The notes beneath the pieces were generated by a model that was not told the origin of the DNA, did not search any database, and saw nothing but the letters and a program-made list of their open reading frames with translations. A stretch of 64,000 bases of DNA from Sphaerisporangium sp. TRM90804 (lineage in GTDB: Bacteria; Actinomycetota; Actinomycetes; Streptosporangiales; Streptosporangiaceae): NCBI RefSeq assembly GCF_029846175.1, contig NZ_JARWAC010000011.1, forward strand, positions 186,001 to 250,000, in the 5' to 3' direction. The translations under genes were made by a program, and so were the position numbers. The stretch's first letter is position 1; each line of letters opens with the position of its first letter. Positions 1 to 7,090 of this stretch are shown here, in pieces.

Positions 1-1
1 G

Positions 2-679
2 GAGACCGTCGACCAGGTGCGCGGCGGGCTGCGCGGCACCATCCGGATCGGCACGATGGTGGCCATCGGGGCGCGGTCGGAGTCGGCGGGGCGTCTGGTC
101 ATCGACCTGCCCCGAGTGCTGGGGCTGTTCCATGTCACCCACCCCCTGGTCACCTTCCGGCTCCGCACCTCCCCGCAGGGCTCGGCGGGGCATCTGGCCG
201 CGATCGCCGCCGATGCGCTCGACCTGGCCTTGGTGGGCTCGATCGACCAGCCCGACGGGATACGCCTGCACCGCCTCGGCTCGGTGCGCTTCTCCTTCGT
301 CTGCTCGCGCAGCCACCGGCTGGCCGACGCCACCTCGCTCACCTTGGAGGACCTCGCCGAGGAGACCTTCATCGAGTGCCCGCGCGGGTGGGGCAACCGA
401 GCTCTCACGGACCGGGCCTTCGCGGGGGCGGGAATCGTGCGGAACATCCCGTTCGAGGCGGCGGATCAGACCACCGCCCTCGGTCTGGTCCGCAACGGCC
501 TGGGCGTGACGTTCCTGCCCCGCACCGGCAGTGAGGAGGACGGCGTCTCCGTCATCGACGTGGACGGGGCGGATCTCGACCTGCCGGTCGCCCTGGCCAC
601 CTCCAGCGAACGGCGACCCTCGGCGGCCACCTCGGCGCTCGTCGCCGGCATCCTGCGCGCCGCCGGCCGCCCTGGTTGA
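2..679 (+). CDS. LysR-family transcriptional regulator, 3' part
   Basis: The reading frame is open from the first bases of the window, so this is the C-terminal part of a gene that begins upstream. The segment ending RGTIRIG is the usual linker after a LysR helix-turn-helix and dimerisation helix. The rest is a LysR substrate-binding domain: a first alpha/beta lobe, then the FSFVCSRSHRLA segment typical of the inter-lobe region, and a second lobe with NGLGVTFLP near the end. LysR proteins bind a small effector in this domain and control a divergent gene, but the effector and target are not visible because the N-terminus and upstream neighbour lie outside the window. Confidence 0.85.
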   Translation, partial: ETVDQVRGGLRGTIRIGTMVAIGARSESAGRLVIDLPRVLGLFHVTHPLVTFRLRTSPQGSAGHLAAIAADALDLALVGSIDQPDGIRLHRLGSVRFSFVCSRSHRLADATSLTLEDLAEETFIECPRGWGNRALTDRAFAGAGIVRNIPFEAADQTTALGLVRNGLGVTFLPRTGSEEDGVSVIDVDGADLDLPVALATSSERRPSAATSALVAGILRAAGRPG

Positions 680-759
680 ATCCGGCGGGATGTCAGGCTG
701 CTGACAGTGGGGGTTCCCTACGCTGGACGTCAGGCCTTCCCCACCCGACGAGGTGCCCG

Positions 760-1098
760 ATGACAGAGCGGCAGGCGGTCGCCACCGAACGAGCAGGCAT
801 GATCGAGGTCTTGCTGCGGATGGCGGGGATGCCGCCCGACCAGACGCCGTCCGACTGGCACCGGTCGGCGGCGTGCGCGCACGTGGACCCCGCGGTGTTC
901 TTCCCGCTCGGCTCGGAGTCCGACGTGCCGGCCAAACGTGTGTGCCTCGGCTGCCCGGTGCGGGGCGCGTGCCTGGCCAGCAGTCTGCTCAGGAACGAGC
1001 CGGCCGGGGTGTGGGGCGGCCTGAACGAGTGGGAGCGGTCGAGCCTGCTCAGGCGGGCCCGCCGATGGGCCGGTCTGGCGCAGCCCGGCCGCGACTGA
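760..1098 (+). CDS. WhiB-like iron-sulfur transcription factor
   Basis: This 112-aa protein carries the four-cysteine WhiB signature: C39, then C62, C65 and C71 in the CLGCPVRGAC block, followed by GVWGG at 83-87 and a basic C-terminus. WhiB proteins hold a [4Fe-4S] cluster on these cysteines, partner the principal sigma factor and use the basic tail to touch DNA. They control development, redox responses or drug resistance in actinobacteria. The ATG at 760 follows a GAGGTG-type ribosome site; an earlier in-frame start at 676 would add residues unlike the family. It stands alone and overlaps nothing. Which WhiB paralogue this is cannot be told from sequence alone. Confidence 0.92.
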   Translation: MTERQAVATERAGMIEVLLRMAGMPPDQTPSDWHRSAACAHVDPAVFFPLGSESDVPAKRVCLGCPVRGACLASSLLRNEPAGVWGGLNEWERSSLLRRARRWAGLAQPGRD

Positions 1099-1107
1099 CG
1101 GCGGCGC

Positions 1108-1695
1108 TCACCCGCCGGGTTCCCGGCGCAGGAACCCCGAGTAGGACAGCAGCATGCCCGCCACGGGCGCGGTGACCCGCACCTCGATGTGGAACCTCGG
1201 CGGGCGCAGGGCGGCGTCGGCCGGGTCGAGCCACGCCCTGGCGGCGACGCGCGGTGCCAGCCGGGCGGGCAGGCGCAGCGACCACCTTCCCGCCCCGAGC
1301 AGGGCCTGCTCCTGGGTGACGGTGACCTCGGCGCCGGTCGCGGCGGTGCGGGTGCGCAGTTCCAGGGGGCCGTGGCGTTCGCGGCCGTGCTCGCCGGCCC
1401 GCACCTGGGTGGTCGTCAGCCGGTGCGGGCCGATGTGGCGCACCCACGTCTCCACGACGGGCGCCGGTCCGGGCGCGTCGCGGGCCGCCGCCGCGCGGGC
1501 CGGCTGCGTCCCGGCGCGCCGGTGGACGGTCACGCGTGCGGGAAGCCGCTCGCCGGCGCGCGGCAGCCGCAGCGCCGCGCAGGCCAGCCTGGCGAGCAGG
1601 CCGCGCCCGCGCCGCACCGTCAGCGATCCGGCGCCGGCGGCCGTCTCGCCTCCCAGATGGAACCGGTACATCCAGTCGTAGGGCGTGTCGTCCAT
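1108..1695 (-). CDS. DUF4166-like protein
   Basis: This roughly 195-aa soluble protein begins MDDTPYDWMYRFHLGG and runs through a beta-rich body that matches the DUF4166 type, a domain found alone or fused behind saccharopine-dehydrogenase-like proteins. No catalytic motif is known for the family. The open frame extends back to 1839, but the upstream part is arginine- and proline-rich and runs into the promoter region of the xylanase, so the ATG at 1695 is preferred; an ATG at 1782 is the alternative. It is transcribed away from the xylanase gene and ends 10 bp from the WhiB stop in convergent orientation. Function unknown. Confidence 0.6.
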   Translation of the reverse strand: MDDTPYDWMYRFHLGGETAAGAGSLTVRRGRGLLARLACAALRLPRAGERLPARVTVHRRAGTQPARAAAARDAPGPAPVVETWVRHIGPHRLTTTQVRAGEHGRERHGPLELRTRTAATGAEVTVTQEQALLGAGRWSLRLPARLAPRVAARAWLDPADAALRPPRFHIEVRVTAPVAGMLLSYSGFLRREPGG

Positions 1696-1790
1696 GATCG
1701 GCAGTCTGCCCCGGGGCCGGCCGCGCACCGCCGGGCGGCGCGCCGGGGGCGCGCAGGAAACATCCCCCGGGAAATCCCGCATCACCTGGG

Positions 1791-1890
1791 CGAATATTTC
1801 CGAAACATTTCGAACCGTTGACGGCTCCCTTTGTTGCATCTACGTTTCGTAACACGAAAAGTCTCGGTGAATCCCTGAAACATTTCGGGG
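1791..1890 (+). promoter_or_regulatory. xylanase promoter with CGAAA/TTTCG operators
   Basis: A sigma-70-type promoter is visible: TTGACG at 1818-1823, a 17-bp spacer, and TACGTT at 1841-1846. Three inverted-repeat boxes surround it: CGAAACATTTCG at 1801-1812 just upstream of the -35, TTTCG-TAACA-CGAAA at 1845-1859 over the -10/start region, and GAAACATTTC at 1877-1886 in the leader. A weaker CGAATATTTC abuts the first box at 1791-1800. The placement is what a repressor would use. Similar CGAAA/TTTCG repeats have been reported upstream of streptomycete xylanase genes (from memory). No matching repressor gene lies beside it. Confidence 0.7.
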
Positions 1891-1945
1891 GCGGCCGTCG
1901 GCGTGCCGCCCCTGGAAGAGCTTCCGACCCCCCAAGTGAGGCACC

Positions 1946-2995
1946 ATGAAACGTCTCTTGTTAGGACTTGCCGCCTTCGCGCTCGTGCTGGCCCTGCCCC
2001 TCCCGGCGTTCGCCGGCGGCGGCAGGCAGCCCGACGATCTGCGCGAGCTGTCGCACAAGCTCAGGATGTACATCGGCTCGGCCGTCGACGTCACGGCCCT
2101 GGCCGAGGAGGCCGACTACCGCCAGGTGCTCAACCGCGAGTTCACCCACATCACCGCGGAGAACGCGATGAAGTGGGAGTCCGTCGAGCCGCAGCGCGGC
2201 GTGTACACCTGGGAGGGCGCCGACGCGATCGTACGCAACGCCCAGCGCAACCGGCAGAAGGTGCGCGGGCACACGCTCGTCTGGCACAACCAGCTCCCCA
2301 CCTGGCTCACCGAGGGCGTCGCCGACGGAAGCATCGACGCCAAGGAACTGCGCCGCATCCTGCGCGACCACATCATGACCGAGGCCGGCCGGTACCGCGG
2401 CAAGATCCGCGCCTGGGACGTCGTCAACGAGGTGGTGGACGACGAGGGCAACATGCGCGAGAGCATCTGGCTCACGCACCTCGGCCCCGGCTACATCGCC
2501 GACGCCTTCCGCTGGGCCCACCAGGCCGACCCGCACGCCAAGCTCTACATCAACGACTACAACCTCGAGTGGAACACCGCCAAGATCGACACCACCCTGG
2601 CCATCGTCAAGGACCTCAAGGCCAAGAGGGTGCCGATCCACGGCATCGGCTTCCAGGGCCACCTGGGCATCCAGTACGACTACCCGGCCGACTTCCCGGC
2701 CGTCATGAGCCGGTTCACCGACCTCGGCCTGGAAGCGGCGATCACCGAGGCCGACGTGCGCATGGTGATGCCGGCGACCCCGGAGAAGCTGGCCACGCAG
2801 GCCGACTACTACCAGCGCATGCTCGCCACCTGCGCCGCGAACGACCGCTGCGTGGAGTTCACCGTCTGGGGCTACACCGACCGCCACTCCTGGGTCCCCG
2901 GCTGGTTCGACGGTGAGGGCGCCGCCAACATCATGGACGAGAACCTCGCCCCCAAGCCCGCCTACAACGCCCTGCTGAGCGTCCGCAGGACCTGA
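1946..2995 (+). CDS. secreted GH10 endo-1,4-beta-xylanase
   Basis: This 349-aa protein has a Sec signal peptide (MKRLLLGLAAFALVLALPLP, cleaved near AFA-GG at about 23) followed by a single GH10 TIM barrel. It should cut internal beta-1,4 links of xylan outside the cell with retention. The acid/base glutamate is E162 in WDVVNE and the nucleophile is E268 in ITEAD. Substrate-site motifs TAENAMKWE and GHTLVWH are in place. There is no carbohydrate-binding module, so the enzyme is shorter than many actinomycete xylanases. A GTGAGGCACC leader precedes the ATG. It is monocistronic: a repressible-looking promoter lies before it and a hairpin terminator after it. Confidence 0.96.
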   Translation: MKRLLLGLAAFALVLALPLPAFAGGGRQPDDLRELSHKLRMYIGSAVDVTALAEEADYRQVLNREFTHITAENAMKWESVEPQRGVYTWEGADAIVRNAQRNRQKVRGHTLVWHNQLPTWLTEGVADGSIDAKELRRILRDHIMTEAGRYRGKIRAWDVVNEVVDDEGNMRESIWLTHLGPGYIADAFRWAHQADPHAKLYINDYNLEWNTAKIDTTLAIVKDLKAKRVPIHGIGFQGHLGIQYDYPADFPAVMSRFTDLGLEAAITEADVRMVMPATPEKLATQADYYQRMLATCAANDRCVEFTVWGYTDRHSWVPGWFDGEGAANIMDENLAPKPAYNALLSVRRT

Positions 2996-3024
2996 ACGCC
3001 GGGCCGCACGAAGCGCGCACGCGA

Positions 3025-3054
3025 GGGCCGCCTCTCCCCCGGGGGAGGCGGCCC
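3025..3054 (+). terminator. terminator after the xylanase gene
   Basis: A GGGCCGCCTC / GAGGCGGCCC inverted repeat with an additional CCCC/GGGG inner stem lies 29 bp after the xylanase stop. There is no T tract, as is usual for high-GC actinomycetes. The convergent small membrane gene ends at 3077, so it may serve both strands. Confidence 0.75.
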
Positions 3055-3076
3055 CGCGCGTTCCCGCCGTCGCCCC

Positions 3077-3247
3077 CTACGGCCGCCGGCTGACGGCCAG
3101 GCCGACGCTGAGGCCGGCCACGACCCCGATCGGGATGAGGATCGCCGGCTGGAGCCAGAACAGCCCCGCCACGTAGCCGATGACCCCGCCCAGGATCGAA
3201 AAGATCGACATGACCACGAATCGCCGGTCGCCGGTCGCCTTGACCAT
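3077..3247 (-). CDS. small two-TM membrane protein
   Basis: This 56-aa protein begins MVKATGDRRF and contains two hydrophobic helices (about residues 10-28 and 33-50) separated by a short FWLQPA turn, ending in basic residues. The start is fixed by a strong GGAGGAGGAACC ribosome site just before the ATG at 3247; the longer frame upstream has no such site. Nothing in it identifies a function. It is convergent with the xylanase and divergent from the ABC exporter operon, whose operator region starts about 80 bp upstream. Confidence 0.65.
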   Translation of the reverse strand: MVKATGDRRFVVMSIFSILGGVIGYVAGLFWLQPAILIPIGVVAGLSVGLAVSRRP

Positions 3248-3326
3248 GGTTCCTCCTCCGGTGAAAACCGCTTGGACCACGCCCATCCAGGCTCTCGGCC
3301 GCCGCCGGCACGGACCTAGGGGCGCT

Positions 3327-3345
3327 GTCACGGACTTGGGGTGAC
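3327..3345. promoter_or_regulatory. GTCAC-N9-GTGAC site 1 upstream of the ABC operon
   Basis: A 19-bp dyad, GTCAC-N9-GTGAC, lies 140 bp before the ABC operon. Another GTCAC follows immediately at 3350-3354. The same spacing recurs at 3421-3439, which makes a chance match less likely. A NarL-type regulator encoded at the end of the operon is the obvious candidate binder. Confidence 0.5.
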
Positions 3346-3420
3346 TGCTGTCACCCGTCGGGCGGAGCGCCCGGCCCCCGGCCAAGGCGTCGGGGGCGAG
3401 GGCGCCGGGGCCTGACAGCC

Positions 3421-3439
3421 GTCACGAGTTAGTCGTGAC
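3421..3439. promoter_or_regulatory. GTCAC-N9-GTGAC site 2 upstream of the ABC operon
   Basis: GTCACGAGTTAGTCGTGAC is a perfect 7-bp inverted repeat (GTCACGA/TCGTGAC) around 5 bp, 46 bp before the ABC ATPase start. It shares the outer GTCAC-N9-GTGAC frame with site 1. The position suits an activator or autoregulator of the operon. Confidence 0.55.
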
Positions 3440-3484
3440 AGGCGGGCTGGGCACCCGCCCCCGCAGCCGTGGACGCTTGACCGC

Positions 3485-4432
3485 ATGGGCGACACACCGG
3501 CCGCGGAATCCGCGCGGAGACCAGGACACGACCGGCCGCCGCCGGCGGCGGTGCACGCCGCCGGGCTGCGCAAGAGGTACGGGGAGGTCCGCGCCGTCGA
3601 CGGCGTCGACCTGACGATCGCGCCCGGGGAGGTCGTCGCGCTGCTCGGGCCGAACGGCGCGGGAAAGTCAACGACGGTCGACATGATCCTCGGGCTGACC
3701 AGGCCGGACGACGGCGAGGTGCGGGTGTTCGGCCGCTCGCCGGCCGAAGCGGTCCGGGAGGGTCTCATCGGCGCGGTGCTGCAGGAGGGCGCGCTGCTGG
3801 ACGACGCCACGGTCGGCGAGATCGTCGGCATGGTGGCCTCCCTGCACCGCAGGCCGCTCCCGGTCGGCGAGGCCCTGCGCAGGGCGGGCGTCGAGGACCT
3901 CCGGACGCGCAGGTCGACCAGGCTCTCCGGCGGCCAGAAGCAACGCGTCAGGTTCGCCGTCGCGCTGGTCTGCGACCCCGGTCTCCTGCTGCTCGACGAG
4001 CCCACGGCCGGGATGGACGTCGCCACCCGCCGCGAGTTCTGGGCGTCGATGCGCGACTTCACCTCCTCGGGCCGCACAGTGATCTTCGCGACCCACTACC
4101 TGGAGGAGGCCGAGGAGTTCGCCGACAAGGTGGTCTTCCTCAGGAAGGGGCGCGTGGTCGCCGACGGGCCGATCGACCAGGTGAGAAGGCTGACGGCCCG
4201 CCGCACCCTGCGCGCCCGCGTCCCGGGCGCGTCGCTGGGCGACGTCCTCGCCCTGCCCGCCGTGGCAGAGGCGAGCGTGGACGGGGCGAAGGTGGTGCTG
4301 GTCAGCTCGGACTCCGACGTCACCCTGCGCGCCCTGCTGGGGCGCTTCCCCGGCGCCCACGGCGTCGAGGTCGCCGGCGCCGGCCTGGACGAGGTCTTCC
4401 TGTCCCTCACCTCGGAAGGGACCGGGCGATGA
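3485..4432 (+). CDS. ABC-2 exporter ATP-binding protein
   Basis: This 315-aa cytoplasmic ATPase energises export through the permease encoded next. It has Walker A GPNGAGKST (55-63), Q-loop Q100, signature LSGGQ (147-151), Walker B LLLLDEP (167-173) and H-loop H204 in FATHYLEE. The C-terminal 90 residues form the accessory domain typical of DrrA/NatA-type exporters. It overlaps the permease by 4 bp (ATGA), so the two are translationally coupled, and the histidine kinase and response regulator follow in the same operon. That four-gene layout is common for actinobacterial exporters that respond to membrane stress or antimicrobial peptides; the substrate is unknown. Confidence 0.93.
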   Translation: MGDTPAAESARRPGHDRPPPAAVHAAGLRKRYGEVRAVDGVDLTIAPGEVVALLGPNGAGKSTTVDMILGLTRPDDGEVRVFGRSPAEAVREGLIGAVLQEGALLDDATVGEIVGMVASLHRRPLPVGEALRRAGVEDLRTRRSTRLSGGQKQRVRFAVALVCDPGLLLLDEPTAGMDVATRREFWASMRDFTSSGRTVIFATHYLEEAEEFADKVVFLRKGRVVADGPIDQVRRLTARRTLRARVPGASLGDVLALPAVAEASVDGAKVVLVSSDSDVTLRALLGRFPGAHGVEVAGAGLDEVFLSLTSEGTGR

Positions 4433-5166
4433 ACCTCGGCTACCTGGCCCTGGAGCTGCGCAGGGCGCTGCGGCAGCCCGGGACGGTCCTCTTCGTCATG
4501 GGCTTTCCCGGCGGGTTCTACCTGCTGGAGTCGCTGATCTTCCAGGCGGGGCTTCCGGACGCCGTGCCGTTCTCGGCCGGGCTCGTCGTCCTGCCGGCCA
4601 TGACCGCGTGGGGCGTGCTGCTGGCCGGGATGCTCGTCGGCACACAGGTGGTGAACGAGCGGGCGGCGGGCTGGCAACGGCAGCTCCGGCTCACCCCCCT
4701 GACGGGAGCCGGCTACCTGCTGGGCAAGGGGACGGTGGGCATGCTCGTCGCGCTGCCCCCGCCGCTGTTCGTCGCGCTCCTCGCGGCGCTGGTGCGCGAC
4801 GTGCGGCTGGAGTTCACCGCCTGGGCGGCGCTGGTCGGGCTGGTCTGGCTGGGCGGCCTGCCGTTCGCCCTGCTGGGTCTGCTGATCGGCCAGCTCGCGA
4901 GCCCGGTCAACGTCCAGCAGATCACCATCGTGGCGATGCTGGCGCTGTCCATCTTCGGCGGCATGTTCATGCCGTTGGACAGCCTTCCCGCGTGGTTCAC
5001 CTCCGTCGGGTCCCTCACCCCCGGCTACTGGCTCACGGAGCTCGCCCGGGCGGCCGTCCTGCCCGGCCGCGACCCCCTGACCGCAGGCGGCGCGCTCGTA
5101 GGATGGTCCGTGGCGCTGGCGGCCGCGATGATGTGGCGTTACCGCCACGACTCCGCGCGTGACTGA
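4429..5166 (+). CDS. ABC-2 type permease
   Basis: This 245-aa membrane protein has about six hydrophobic helices, with the VNERAAGWQRQLRLTPL segment between helices 2 and 3 that is typical of ABC-2 exporter permeases, and a FGGMFMPLDSLPAW loop before the last pair. It would form the channel with the ATPase encoded upstream, with which it overlaps by 4 bp. Its last 8 bp overlap the start of the histidine kinase gene. The substrate cannot be read from sequence; antibiotic, lipid or peptide export are the usual options. Confidence 0.9.
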   Translation: MNLGYLALELRRALRQPGTVLFVMGFPGGFYLLESLIFQAGLPDAVPFSAGLVVLPAMTAWGVLLAGMLVGTQVVNERAAGWQRQLRLTPLTGAGYLLGKGTVGMLVALPPPLFVALLAALVRDVRLEFTAWAALVGLVWLGGLPFALLGLLIGQLASPVNVQQITIVAMLALSIFGGMFMPLDSLPAWFTSVGSLTPGYWLTELARAAVLPGRDPLTAGGALVGWSVALAAAMMWRYRHDSARD

Positions 5167-6376
5167 ACCCATCCACCGAGGGGGCGAGCTGGCACCGTTC
5201 GACGGCCGCCCCGCGCCCCGCCGGACGATCGGCGAGGTGGGCGAGCGCCTGTTCCTGCCCCCCGCGTCGCCCGGCGACCGTCGCGTCCTGGTCGTCTCGG
5301 TGGGGCTGTCCGTGCTGTTCAGCGCGCTGATGATCCCCGCGTGGCTGGACGCGCTCGGCTCGCTCGGGCCGGGGACGGTGGCCTGGTCGGTGGTTGTGGG
5401 CATCGTGTATACGGTCGCCTACCTGCTCTTCGCGGTGACCGGCCAGTGGAGGGCCTGGGCCGTCCGGGCGGCGATGTGCGTCGTCCTCGCGGGCCTCGGG
5501 GTCGCGCTCGTGCTGCTCATGGGGCTGGAGCACTCGTGGGTGCTGATGTTCGCCCTCTGCGTCATCGCGGTGTCGGTCCGAGCCGAGATCGCCGTCGCCG
5601 TCACCGCGCTGATGCTCGGCGCCGTCGCCGTGGGCGCCCTGGCGACCGGCGGCCTGGCCGGGCAGCTCACCAACCTCGTCGTCCTCGGGTCGGTGAGCAG
5701 CGCGACCGCCCTGCTGGTGCGGCTGGTCGACGCCAACGCGGAGCTGAGGCGCACCCGCGACCAGATCGCCGCGCTGGCCGTCGGCCAGGAGCGCGAGCGC
5801 TTCGCCAGGGACCTGCACGACATCCTCGGCCACAGCCTCACCACCATCACGGTGAAGGCCGGGCTGGTGCGCCGGCTCCTGGAGAGCTCCGGCGACCTCG
5901 GCGCGGCCGCGTCCGAGGCCGGCGACGTGGAGCGGCTGTCCCGCCAGGCGCTGGCCGACGTGCGGGCCACGGTCTCGGGGTACCGCCACGTCACGCTCGC
6001 GGGCGAGCTGGCCGTCGCGAACGAGGCGCTGCGCGTCGCCGGGATCCGGGCGGAGCTGCCGCACGCCGTGGACGACGTCCACCCGGGCCTGCAGGAGGTC
6101 TTCGGGCACGTCCTGCGCGAGGCGGTGACCAACGTGGTCCGGCACTCCTCGGCGGGGCGGGTCACCGTGCGCCTGGGCAGGAACTGGCTCCAGGTGGACG
6201 ACGACGGCGCCCCCGCGCCCGCCGTGCGGCGGGGCAACGGGCTGCGCGGCCTGGAGGAACGCATGCTGGCCGTCGGAGGCACACTCGACTGCGGCCCGCG
6301 CGGGCGCGACGGTTTCACCGTACGAGCGGCCGTGCCCGCCCTGCGGCACCGCGACGGAGGGGGTGAGGCGCAGTGA
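5159..6376 (+). CDS. DesK-type sensor histidine kinase
   Basis: This 405-aa protein has a soluble N-terminus of about 40 residues, five or six membrane helices (about 42-190), a HisKA_3 dimerisation domain with the phosphoacceptor H220 in RFARDLHDILGHSL, and a HATPase domain with N-box REAVTNVVRHS and G-box GNGLRGLEERM. DesK-type kinases sense membrane or cell-envelope state through their helices, since they lack an extracytoplasmic domain, as here. The GTG start at 5159 lies inside the permease gene. The partner response regulator overlaps its end by 4 bp (GTGA). It probably controls the exporter operon in which it sits. Confidence 0.92.
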   Translation: MTEPIHRGGELAPFDGRPAPRRTIGEVGERLFLPPASPGDRRVLVVSVGLSVLFSALMIPAWLDALGSLGPGTVAWSVVVGIVYTVAYLLFAVTGQWRAWAVRAAMCVVLAGLGVALVLLMGLEHSWVLMFALCVIAVSVRAEIAVAVTALMLGAVAVGALATGGLAGQLTNLVVLGSVSSATALLVRLVDANAELRRTRDQIAALAVGQERERFARDLHDILGHSLTTITVKAGLVRRLLESSGDLGAAASEAGDVERLSRQALADVRATVSGYRHVTLAGELAVANEALRVAGIRAELPHAVDDVHPGLQEVFGHVLREAVTNVVRHSSAGRVTVRLGRNWLQVDDDGAPAPAVRRGNGLRGLEERMLAVGGTLDCGPRGRDGFTVRAAVPALRHRDGGGEAQ

Positions 6377-6978
6377 TCAGGGTGCTGCTCGCCGACGACC
6401 AGGCGCTGGTGCGCGGCGCGCTGGCGGCCATGCTGGAGCTGGAGCCGGACATCACCGTGGTCGCGCAGGTCGGCTCGGGCGACGACGTCGTGCCCGCGGC
6501 CCGCGCGACCGCTCCCGACGTCGCGCTGATCGACGTCCAGATGCCAGGCAAGGACGGCCTGGCAGCGGCCGGGGACCTCCACAAGGAGCTGCCCGCCTGC
6601 CGCATCCTGGTGTGCACGACGTTCGGCCGCCCCGGCTACCTGCTGCGCGCCATGGCGGCGGGCGCGACGGGTTTCATCGTCAAGGACGCGCCCCCCGAAG
6701 ACCTCGCCGACGCCGTGCGCAAGGTACACCGCGGCGTCCGCGTGGTCGACCCGGTGCTCGCCGGGGAGTCCCTGGTGCACGGCATCAACCCGCTGACGAG
6801 CCGCGAACGCGAGGTGCTCACCGCCGTCGGCGCCGGCCACAGCATCGCCGACGTCGCCAGGCTCCTCCACCTGACCGAGGGCACCGTACGCAACCACCTG
6901 TCCGCCGCCATCGGCAAGACCGGCACCCGGAGCAGAAGCGAGGCCGCCGTCGTGGCCAGGGAACGCGGCTGGCTCTAG
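6373..6978 (+). CDS. NarL-family response regulator
   Basis: This 201-aa protein has a receiver domain (1-120) with acidic pair D8/D9, phosphoacceptor D54 in LIDVQMPGKDG and conserved K104, and a LuxR-type helix-turn-helix at about 140-198 (LTSREREVL, then the recognition helix TEGTVRNHLS). The cognate kinase is encoded just upstream with a 4-bp overlap. It most likely binds the paired GTCAC-N9-GTGAC sites before the operon, but that link is inference from position and symmetry. Confidence 0.93.
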   Translation: MIRVLLADDQALVRGALAAMLELEPDITVVAQVGSGDDVVPAARATAPDVALIDVQMPGKDGLAAAGDLHKELPACRILVCTTFGRPGYLLRAMAAGATGFIVKDAPPEDLADAVRKVHRGVRVVDPVLAGESLVHGINPLTSREREVLTAVGAGHSIADVARLLHLTEGTVRNHLSAAIGKTGTRSRSEAAVVARERGWL

Positions 6979-7090
6979 TCCTCACCGGGACTGCTCGCCC
7001 GAAGCTCGCGGCCGGCCGGTGAGGCCCGCGCGACGAGCCCGCCGGGTCACTGAGAAACGGTGATCGACTACGGCGCGGTCTGCCGCTAGG

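Noticed and set aside
3421-3439. Rho-independent terminator
   Set aside because: The dyad is 7 bp with no T tract and sits just before a gene in operator position; its frame is repeated at 3327-3345.
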